Source of the DNA: Haliclystus octoradiatus
Taxonomy: Eukaryota; Cnidaria; Staurozoa; Stauromedusae; Haliclystidae
Direction of reading: 5' to 3'
Assembly (NCBI GenBank): GCA_916610825.1
Contig: OU744450.1
Coordinates: 3,312,578 to 3,376,577, forward strand
DNA: 64,000 nt
Part shown: piece after piece, positions 22,788-34,700 of the stretch
Numbering within the stretch: the stretch's first letter is position 1
Layout: each line of letters begins with the position of its first letter
The notes under the pieces: generated by a model
Told to the model about the DNA's origin: nothing
The model's input: only the letters and a program-made list of their open reading frames with translations
Database searches by the model: none
Made by a program: the position numbers and the translations under genes

Positions 22788-25700
22788 AATGGAGTCAAAG
22801 ACTACGCATTCATTTTCTGAAACTTGAAGTTTCTCGCTTTATGCGATCATCAAACACATACTATGATCGATACTATGACTGATGATCGCATAAAGCGAGA
22901 AACTTCAAGTTTCAGAAAATGAATGCATAGTCTTTGACTCCATTATTATTATTATTCACGCTCTATCAAATGACATCGAGCACTATTTCAACTGCTGTTA
23001 GATACCATATTATTATTATTATTACGTTATATATATATACCCAATACTTTAAGTGCTTGTATTGATTAATGCTACATCGTTTCAATGCGTATTGTGTCTC
23101 ATGTTCTCTTCCAGAGTTCATACTCCGTATTATACAGCGATAGTCAGCTTAGTCAATTGTTTAATTATAAGTGATCTGAAAGTTTTATCATAGAAGGTCC
23201 ATAATGGACCACACTCATTGCTAGTATATATATATATATAAACTTTTCATTTACTTATTTTTGTTACTGTTAGTCAATTCATCAAAGCAAAACTCTTAAA
23301 TGGCACATATGAAGCTACTTGTATGGTGAGTAAATCTACACAGGATTGAAACGAAAGTCATACTTGACCTTAACCAAATTTTTTCCCAAAAAATGTTTGT
23401 GTAGCCTGCCATTGTTTCGGAATGTAGGCTGCAATTTATGAATTTGGTATATGTTTTATGAAATACTTATCGATTGAAAGTCGTCTTTGAAACGCATGAT
23501 ATTGTCAAGCTATAGAATCTAGGGGCTTTTAATATTCTTTTTCAAATAAATGTCTGATGCTGATGAATATCAAATATCAACTGAAAAAATAAATGGTCAA
23601 AGTCTGAAGCAGATATCGCTGCCTTGAATGTCTGTTTTGCCACACATTTATTTTCGTGACTTCACATACTCAAATTTTTCTCTGGCTAGTTTGGAAAATT
23701 ATTGAGTAGTGACGTACAAAAATAAATGCGCGGCAGAATAGAAATATTGAATCATGTATATCTCTGTCATTTCCTATCAGATATGCTTCAAACTATTAAA
23801 TTGAGGGCTTTATATTGCATACAATTATGCAAGATCGTAAATATAATCCTACATGGTATGACAGAAGTGGGGATCCTAGGTCCTGGAAGGGTAGAATGGA
23901 TCTAGAAGAGAATAGTTGAAAAATAAATGTTTTAGGATTCAGAAAGTCTAAACATTTTTTTAAACACTGATCATGCAGTCAAACCAGTTATAACGGTCAC
24001 CTTTATACAGTAACCACCTGTCTATAGTGGTCATTCTTTCAATGTCTAAAATGGGTATTTTCTATTGAACTAACAATGTATATAAAGTCCACATGCATAT
24101 AGTTGTCAATATATATACCATAGCTGGCTATTATATGCTCATATAATTATGTAAAACTAACAACGAGTCACCTAAACAATGATGGTTAAATTTGGCCTGA
24201 TTTAATTTTACGGTACACTTAAAGTGTATACTGTATATCGCCTTTGTGGAAACAACGATATGGATACAGTAAAACCTGCTATAACGGTCACCTCTATATA
24301 ACGACCACCTGTCTATAGTGGTCACTCTTGTACTGCATAAAATAGTATTTTCTATTGAATCGTTACTGCATATAAAAGCCACCTGTGCATAGTTTAACAG
24401 GTTTCATTGTATATCTTTTTTCTATCCGTCATTGTCGCTGTTGCATTTTTGAATAGCAGTTCTGTTCTATTTTTGGATAGACAGTTCTATTTTATTTGAA
24501 ATGTATTCAAAATGATTTATTCCAGGCATTGGAGCGTGTACTGTGCGACAACAGAATCAAAGAATTACGTCTCAGCTCAAAAAGTTTAGCATCTGCAATC
24601 GATCAAACACCAAGATGGACATTTTTACAGGCGGCATTACCACATGTGATTCATGGTTGTTCACAATTATTATCAAACCGTGCACAACTTGGCATCACTG
24701 ATAAGCTCCCAGTCCCTGTTATCAAATTAGTCTATACTTTCCACTGGATTCTACTTCAAGGTGCAGAAGCATGTTTTTTACTCAACTCAGAAGTGGAATG
24801 GCCCTTAGAAACACTGGAATTATTTATAAAATTAATGGTTCCTTGTGCAGAAAATGTACACGAAGAAGATTTAACATTTAGTTTGGAACCTGGTCTTCGT
24901 ATATGGGAACCACTGTGGCATTATCTTCCACCCGCTATACCGTCATTTTGTCAGAAGGTGCCACTACCTAGCTCAAGTAATGCGTTATTAGCATTAGATG
25001 CAGCATTAGATGATAACGATGATGACGTGGAACGACTTAAATTACGAGCACATATATTTGATGTGGCTGTTTTACGGGGTCTGTCAACTGGAGATATGTC
25101 TGAAGAAGCTATATCCTGGTCACTCGCGTATATATTACGATATCTTCTTGATTTAATGGATTTAAAGGGCATACAACTACACGATGTACAACAATCCAAA
25201 GTTAGAAATTATAACACAGCCAAAAAACAAGCATCGTATCAGAGGAGTGTTTCTTTACTTAGTAATTTAAAAAAAGAACGGCATCCTAGCGAAGGAGTTC
25301 ATAGTGCTGATGAAATTGATTTTGAGCATTCAGCACATCATCGACTTCTTGTCTTACATCGATGGATAGCTATTTCTGGTCATTTAGATTATGTATGTAT
25401 CCTTAAAGCTGTCATTAGGGTACTTAATATTGGTATCAGTCGTGTTATGGGTGAGAATATCACGCTTATTCTATTATGTCTAGTAGAGTTGGGTGTTTAT
25501 CAAACTTCAACGTCCAATGTAGATGTCACAAGTTTTGAGCTTGTGCTTGATGCTTTTGTTAAAACGATCACAATGTTGGGTTGTGAGTATGGTTGCGGAC
25601 ATGGTGTTCGTGGTCAAAGAGGTGAAAGTTTACGGCATTTTATGCATACATATTTAAAACGATTATTAGACTTGGAACCGCAATTATGTCAAAGTTGGTT

Positions 25701-28700
25701 TGCTAGTCTTGTTCATAAAACAGATATGTTATTGTTTTTTTCCTTTCTTCATGGATTTTGTGGATATTGTGATGGTGATACTGAGAATAAACGACCATCA
25801 ACGCCTGTCAACCCAATCGAAGTTAGCTATAGAGGATCTGTTACTGATATTGCTGTTACAGTGCAATTAAATGCTATTATTTATAGAGAAACGAAAATGG
25901 AAAATGGTAATTTAATACTCAAATGGACAGCTGGTATACTTTTCGAGAAACTTGTTCAAAACGAAACAGTACCTCAGGTTTGTTGAGCTATAGATTAGTA
26001 AAATTAGGCCTACAGTGTCAATCTATTATTATTATTCAAGACCAAAACCCACATAATTCAACAAGCGTGGTCACAAGATCTATATCTTAAGCACAGCTTG
26101 ACACAAGCCACAAGAATTTATTCCATTCCATACAAACCTTTACTATCTTTGTTATTGTTGTTGTTGTTGTTCAACATGTTTACTAATTGAAAATAATGAG
26201 ATTGTCGTTCTGATTTGTATAGTTTACACTGGATGAAGCATCAAGATTCTCAAGGTATCTACAAACGCATCATGAAAGAGTTTTCCGTGGTTTAATCATG
26301 GATGGTTTTTCATCTGCATTTGCCAATACAAGCAGTGGATCAAAACATGGAAACTCAACTTCAAAAGCTGATTCAACAAGTACTACCCCAGCCAAATCAC
26401 CAATAATTTCAACGTATTCATCGCCAAGGGCAAGACGACAAGTGTTAACAAAGTTACACGGGAAAGGAAGTGTTAACGAAAGTGAGATATCAAGACTACC
26501 ATTCAAGGTTTGTAGACTTACACTTATTAAATTACCAAATATAACACATGTCAGAGATTTTGATGGAAAAATGTTATCGTATTTTGCCATGTATGTGTCA
26601 ACCTATTAAAACTTTGAAAATGGCTCAAAAAGTCTGCCTAGACTTATACGCGGAGTCGTTTTGAAAGATGATATTTTTTGACACTGTTTCTGTACAATTA
26701 TCCTCAGTCATATATATAAAAAAAATCATAACAGATTATTGGTTAAATATAAAAATCATAAACACTAAAAAACGGCTATTTCAAATATCATTTGACTTCT
26801 TTAATATCGTACAACTCAATAACTAACGAATCAAAGCGTACTTAGTGAAACAAGAGAAAATGTAGAGCACAAGTGGTTTATACAGTCAAATCTGTCTATA
26901 ACGGCCACTAAATAGCCGGCCGTAAATTGGCCGCTATATAAGAGTGGCCGTTCTGTCAAAAACAATAGAATCATAGAACAATAGAATAGAACAATGGACA
27001 AAGCAAACCAACACAAAGTTATTTCAAATTCATCACAGATAAATAAATGAGAATTGAGAAATGAAACTACAACTGTAGTATAACTATTTATTCAAATAAT
27101 AAATTACTTTATATTAAATAACAAAAAAGTAAATGTTGATAGAAAATAGAAAAGTTCAAGAAGAGTTGAATGATAAATTATAGTCAGCAAAAAAAAGATG
27201 AATAAAATACAGCAACAATTAAATTTATTTCGAAAAAGATGAGACTTTTTCAGTTTAATGATATTTTGGTTAGAATAATGAGAGCGTGGTTAGAGTTGCA
27301 AACTTGCAAAAAAATATTCTCTCCGTGTTTGTTTGTTAGTCGCGTCGCTTTAACATTCATTCAAACTGCTCACGTTTTTTTGACATTCACACTAATGTGT
27401 TGACCTTTCACACTTGAACAAACAAAAGAATTCAACGCAATTCGATCACGTCGGCTTTGAATTACATAAACTATTCATGCAAACTATTGTTTTGAAATCG
27501 CTTCTTTACAAAATAATTGTATAACTTTCAAAGAAACATGGACAAAATATACAAACGTGGCCGTTGTATGAGATGTTTGGATACAAAACAAATGATAAGA
27601 AGTGGCCGCTGGCCGCGTTAGAGAGATGACCGCTCTATAGGGACAGAAAACAAAAGAAAATGGCAGGAGAAATACTTAATGTGGCCGTTCTGTATGAGTG
27701 GCCGTTCTATCAGAGTGGCCGTTATAGCAGATTTGACTGTAATGCTTTTCAAGTCTCTAACTAGGTACGTTCCTGGGGCTATTTTTTGAAATCATGTTTC
27801 TCCTAGAAGCTCCTTCAGCTTATTTTTGCTTTCCTTTTGACTATTTTGAATAATAATTATTCAATGGTTCAATCTACTAACAGTATGCCTATATAATGAC
27901 TCTATTTCCCACAATGCTGGTCTGCGTCTCGCAGAAATTATTACTTGATAAATGTATTTAAATTGTTGATACAGTGAAACCTGTATATAACAGCCAGCTA
28001 TGAGAGGTAGATAAATTCGCCATTATAGACAGGTGGCCTTTATATACAGGTTTGATTCAATAGAAAATACTATTTTAAACATTCAAAGAGTGACCACTAT
28101 AGACAGGTGGTCGCTTTATAGAGGTGATCGTTATAATAGGTTTGACTGCATTACTTCATTTCAGCCAATGTTGGGAATGCTGAAGAAAGGTTTTCAAGAT
28201 GCTTTATCAGATAATGATGGATTTGATATGGATGAAAGTATAAGTAAATCTAGTAAAGATCAAATGACTTGGAAAGATAGATTTATGAGAAAACGTCAAG
28301 GAAGACAGAAACTTGATTCCGCTGTGTATGATGACCAAGATGATACTGATGTTTTAAAAACCGCTTTATCTAATCTTAATCAAAAGAGACTTGTTAATTT
28401 TCATGGTTTACATCAGGGAATGCTTAAGTTAAGAGTTTTATTGGAGATTTCAGCACCTGGTGCTGTACCAGATGCAACTGTTATAGCAGCTACATTAAAT
28501 TTGGTAGGTTTGACTTATGTCAGGGTCCGACAAAAGGCTCAATCTTCTGGAATTCTAGAGGCATTTCAAAATTTTCTTCTGAATTTTTTTGTTGAGGTTT
28601 GACCAATAAATCATAAAAATGTCAATTTTCGTCTGAATTTGCTCTAGTCTTCTGTATTATGGGATTGCAGGATTCATACCTTTGTCAAACAGTGCCAGTA

Positions 28701-31700
28701 GTTACAGTAAAAACTGCTTATAACATCACCTTTTATAACGGATTACTTTTTATAACATACTGAATTTAACTGATGTTCCTGGAAGAAGCGGGATATCTGA
28801 TCTTCTATCAGTGTTGGACAAAAGATTACACCTTTAGGAATCTTGAACAATATTGTAAATTTTCTTCTGGATTTTTTGTTGAGGTTTGGCCTATAAATCA
28901 TAAAAATGTCAATTTTCTTCTGAATTTTTTTTGATGAGGTTTGACCAATAAATCATTAAAATGTCAATTTTCTTCTGAATTTCCTTTAGCCTTTCGGGAT
29001 CTAGGATAGCAGGATCCCAACTTTGTTGAACCCTGCTTCTTATAAATGAATGGCTATAGCGGCACATCACCTATACTATAACGTAATTTATGAAAATTCC
29101 TAATGGTGTTGTTGTAGACGGTTTCTACTGTATGTTCTACAAGCAACGTCGGACATGGCCTGCGTGCAGACATAGGCTACATGCAAACTAAAACCTATCT
29201 TAACAAAAGTTTTAAAGCTAGGTCCGACAAAGTTTCAGCCTTCTGAATTTCTATAGACCTTTCAAAATGTTAACTCTGATTTTTTGTTGTTGATCTTTGA
29301 CCAATGAATCATTGAAGCAATACAACACAGAACCTTTCAAAGTTTAAATTTTTGAAAGTTTGAATTAAGATTAAAATTCTTTCAAAATATTATATCTATT
29401 AACTTCATATTCCGTGAAATCAAAAATGTTACTGTATGTTGAAAGTTTTTGTTCATCTAGAAAGTATCAAATTTAATGTAATATTGTGTCTTCCCTTTAA
29501 GTATCATCAAGCTGTATATAGCCCATATACACAATAATATGTGATGGAATATAACTATTATGTCAATGTGCTTAAAGGGGTAAAATTGACCGGTGGGCTC
29601 TACACGCTTATTGTCATGTAAGTGTTTGTCGTTTGTATTGTTTCTGTACCTAAAACCACGCAAAAATTCGAAATTTTAAGCCATGCAAATCCATTACTGA
29701 CATTTCTTTGTTGAATTTACGGTAATCTTAATTCAAGTTGAGCTCGTAGCAACCGCCGGTCAATGTTGCTCCTTTAATGAATTGTAGCTATATACTCAGT
29801 ATTGCAAACCACATTCCAATGCAGATAAAAGCTACCGGTAGTTACCCACCCCAAATTCCAAAGTCCCAATATTCATGGTTAGTATTTTTAGGAGCTCCAC
29901 TGAGATAGCAATGTGACTGTTGTTTGGATTGATGGAGGGGGGTTGGCAACAGACCTCAGAGCCTACTATATACTCTTTCCTCGTAGCATGCTTCATTGCT
30001 ACATGCTTGCCTCACAGGCTACGCCATGTGTACCTGAACCACCAGAGTTTCCATCGATTTCCATCGATCTCGACCCCTGCGTTCATGAACAGCTCACAGT
30101 GAAATCACCAAAAGGACACATATACATAACAATAACTTAGAGATCTATTCAATGTAATGTTGATTTATTTACTGTTTTAGCAAGCACCTGTTGTAGCAAG
30201 AGCATCGTTTTTAATAGAATGTGCGAACTTTGTGTGTTCATGTCGTAAAGGTGATTGGCCAACCTATTTTAAGTTAATAACAAATGTAAAAAATAAAGAT
30301 TCAGTTTATCGTGCCATGACCCAAGTACAACAAATGAAGCATGAAGCAGCAGAGATATTTTATAATTGGGGACTTGTTCTTGGTGAAAAATTAGAAAGTA
30401 TATTGATAACTGAACAACTCGACTTACAGAAGCCTGGTGGACTTTCTAGACGATATTACAACCATGACTCAAGTTTCATTTTACAAGGTAATTTTTCTAA
30501 TGAATTGAACTGTTTAGTAAAAGTTTCTTCGTAAAACATTTCAAAACATTTTTTTGTATTAATCATTTAGTCACAAGCCGGGTAAGCTAGTAGCTTTTTT
30601 CACCGGGGTGGTTGGTTAGTTGACTAGTATTTTTTTGGAGCAATTTAATGGCTGGATTCCCTTCAGTACTTCTGATAGGGATTGAGCCCAAACTCTGTGG
30701 GCCAGCCCATGCGAAAAATAGTTCAGGAGTTCATGAACAGTTCATGAACCCTCACAGACAGTTCATGAACAGTCCATGAACAGTTCAAGAACAGTTCATG
30801 AACATTTGGGGCCATTTAACGTCCATGAACTGTTCATTAACTGTTCATGAACTCCTGAACTGTTTTCGCAGGGGAAGGTCCAACACTCTAACAACTGCAC
30901 TACATGCGCATTGGTATTTTATAATCGCAAGACACTAATGACCAAGTTCTTTTTCCGGGTTAGGCAACAATGTCCTATTCTAAACAACATGGTTACTTTC
31001 AATTATCTTCTCAATGAGTGAACAAAATTATCTGTTTCAATAATATATTCTAAAGTTTGAATATTTTACAATTTTAACAGATACATGTCATTGTCACTCC
31101 TGCAACTGAGACCGGAAAATTAAGGCGACACTTGTCTAGTGCAGTGTCAGCAAAGCGGCTTTGTTGGGTCCCCTATGCAGACTTTGCACTTTTCTTAAGA
31201 AACGTTTTATTCTGAACGTAATCTTTTACTTGAATAATATTTGTTGTTCCATAGGATCAAAGAACTCCATCTCAAGCAACTGTCCAAACAGCCTTAAATA
31301 TGCTGCTTGTTTATTACTTCTTGAAATTACAACATTTCTGCGTGAAACATACCCTCTATTACGTACATTTACAAGAGAGCGTTGCTCTACTGTTGCCTCG
31401 CAAGGAAACATTACACCAACTCTTGGGAACAAAGTTCACACTTTGCTTCAAATTCCAGGCAAAAAAGGTAAAGTTAAATCGCCAGGTAGTAGAAGTGCAA
31501 CTTTGAATGCAGGTGCTAGTTCGTCTCAAGAAGAAGTTCCAGAAAAGTCTACCAAGATTAAACGGAAACCAAGCTTATTTTCATTACATCAACATAGTGT
31601 AAATACATCTCCATTATCAAACCGTAAACAATCACGTGGTATCAGTAGACCTGAATCAAGAATGCTTGGTGTGGCTAGTTTCGGTCAAGCAAGTTTTGAT

Positions 31701-34700
31701 TCGTCACAAGAAGACGATTTAGATGAAGGGAAGGATTTATCGTGGAATTTCGCATGGATTGGTGGTGTTGTATCGTTTCTACGTTCTGTATCATTTCTAT
31801 GTACACATCAAAACCGTTGCGTCGATAGTTGTGTTTTAAGTCATGGTAGATGTGTTGGTAAATTGACAGAAAGTATTTTAAGAGTTTATAATGATTCTAA
31901 TCATGATGAAACAGAAACAGGAGAACAGAGTCAAATGGAAGCTGGAGAGGACAAGGAAAACAAAGAAGACGCAATTATCAAATACATTCAAACACAGGTA
32001 TGTAATCAAGTTCTATTTTCATGCAACTACATTGAAGCGTATGTAGTAGTTGGCTATAAGAGGCAGATAAATTGACCACTATATGCCAGAACCATCTATT
32101 TACAAGAGTTAGTGCAGGCTTTCACGTGTTGCTATCGTCTCTCTCAATTTTTTTAAACCTCTAGCTACTTCCTAAAAAATATACTCAACAATTATCAACT
32201 TCAACTGTAGGTGAACATTTTTTTTCAATTGAATCAATTCTGCATGGAAAGGCCACCCGTCTATATGATGTTCAGTTTTTTTCCTAGCCTTGTTCAATTT
32301 TATTTAACTCAGTAATTTTGCGTTTACATTCTTGCAAACCACCATTTTGCCATCCCTCGCTAAGTAGGCTTGGTTTATATCTTATTTACCATTAGAGCTT
32401 TTCATTTTTTTTTATTTTCAGGGAAATGGCTTACTTCATATACCATTCTCACTTTTATGTAAATCAGCATTGGTGTTAGACTCTAAAGTACTGATGGATG
32501 TCCTGCCTGCTGCATGGGAACTACTTGATCACGTTAACAATCAATTGGTCTCATCCGCAGGTAATGAAAATTGATTATAGATGACATTTCATAGCAACTG
32601 GTTTCAATGATTGACCAATAACTACAGTGAAACCTGTATATAACAGCCAGCTATGAGAGGTAGATAAATTGACCACTATATGCAGGTGACCTTTATACAC
32701 ATGGCTATTTCAATAGAAACAATTATTTGAGATGTTGTAAAAATGACCACTATAGATAGGTGGCCGCTATATAGAGGTGACTGTTATAACAGGTTTCACG
32801 GTATTGATATAATATAGGTAGCTACAACCTCATTACTTTTTTCATTAAATCCCTGTTTACAAGGAGGGCACGTCACACATGTATGCAAGTTACTCATTTT
32901 ACAGAGTTATAATTTGTTTTGTATTTACAATGCCTAGGCTGAGTAACCCGCATACCCAAGCAGAATATTTCAATGCATTTTGAGCATACAAGCTGGAATG
33001 AAACAACTTAGAGAACAAAATATTTTAAAACAAAAACGTTTGAAACAATTGAAAACTGAACCACCTATCTGAGTTGTCCTCCTATTTTTGTTTTTATGTC
33101 AAAACTTTGTCACGAGTACTAGGGTAATCCTTGGACCCTAGATTCTGAAAATAGAATACATCCAGAAGAACATTAAAATTAGATAATTTTTATTAAATAG
33201 GCTTGAAACTGAAAATTAACAGAACGAAAAAGGGGAAAAGTTGAAATTGTTCTAGGATTCTGGAAGGCTTACCCTTTTGTTAGACACTGCACATATTAGC
33301 TACAGTAACTTCTTATTTAAATCCAAGCTCTTGTATCTAAAACCTACAAAAGTGATAGCTTACAAAAATATGTATAATGATGTTTTAACCTCGGTAAAAT
33401 TCCATCTAATCCAGAATCAATTTTTATTTTGTTTACTAGCTTGTATATTTCTATTTGCGGGTGTTGTTCTTGATTCTCATATCACGGAATTCATCAGCAA
33501 AGAGCTTCATTGTAACGATCCTGCAGATCAAATGAGAGCGTTAAAAAAATTTGATGTTTTATGGAATACAAGGCATCATGTATGGAAACGTCTTGAAGAG
33601 AATGCAATACAGATGATCAAGGTATGAGATTATGCAGGAATCTACAACATATATTAAGAAAGAGGTTTAGATTTAGTACCGGTACTGGTTCAAGTTCATG
33701 TTTTTTCGATAAGAAGACTGGGTTATACATGTACTCGTTCTTTCAAAACAAGACGTAATAACGTAAAACCTCAGTTTCTGTTTTCCATGTAAACAAAATT
33801 CTGACAATTTGTTCAGGATTCATTTTGATTCTATGTATAAATTTTATAGCGACAATAAAATTGTCTTCAAGCTAAAGTAAAACCAAAACAAACCAAAAAG
33901 TTGAAATCAAAACATTTACTCCGCAGCTCATGTTTCGCGCCGAAAGGTGTTCCGAAACTAGGAAATCAGTACAGGTTTCAGAGCGTAGGGGCTTCCCCAG
34001 ATGCGCAGAAGTGATGCGCAACGAGAAGGCTGTACCCATTGCTGTACCTTTACTAAATCTAAACCTCCCTATTTTGTGTCTGCAACCTTATCTTCTCCTT
34101 TCAACGTGCCTGCAAATTGATCAGGCTACTGCGTTTTGAAAGGACATTATTTTAGTGAGACTAACACTGATCGAAATATGTGTAGAATTGATAACAGTTG
34201 CTATTTAAGAAACATTTGCAATATTTACTCCAAATGTAAAAACTTGTGCAGTCTTGATAGTTGTGCCTGCAGTTCTGTTGTTCTCAGAATGTTCCTGCGA
34301 CTGATCATCCGAACATATGAAAAATATAAAATATTGATAGAATATTTTAATTGTCACAGATTCCACCAATGAAAGTTGACTATACATTACCATCGCCTAT
34401 GATTGGTGGAGACTCAGCCTATGTGCCTGACTGTCCATGGTTAGCTGGGTCACCGTTTCCAATGGAAACAGAAGAAGTCGAACATGCAGATCGTTATTTA
34501 TATCATCTTGATAGAGAAAAACATAAAATTATCAAAGCGAAAAAACGAGCTGAAAGTCTTGAACAACAACGCTCAGCGTTTCCATTAAAAACAATTCCAT
34601 TTTCAAGAGATGCAGATGTTGAATATCATGGCATTGAAGAAGGTATCATCAATGAGCTATATTTACTTCTTAATATTATATAAATATTGCTCCATACAAA

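Larger units (their letters stand above)
22524..22991. repeat. Nested inverted repeats in unc80 intron 1
   Basis: The outer arms GTTTCAATAGTGCTCGATG (22525) and the complement near 22973-22991 enclose two independent long hairpins: (b) about 22566-22745 and (c) about 22789-22947, separated by TA and TAA microsatellites. Both hairpins have arms of about 75-80 bp. Confidence 0.85.

Noticed and set aside
24131..24382. Minus-strand frame with RGDRYSRF-like peptide, and similar ones at 34626, 37309, 45741, 46332, 53260
   Set aside because: All are shadows of the pogo/Tigger-like MITE.
26298..26609. Separate gene starting at the Met in exon 4
   Set aside because: It is the unc80 exon 4 frame read past its donor; upstream residues in the same exon match UNC80.
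28033..28164. N-terminal extension of the frame before unc80 exon 5 (TTIDRWSLYRGDRYNRFDC-like)
   Set aside because: This is MITE sequence translated; the same peptide appears at many other MITE copies. The true exon starts after the AG at 28164.
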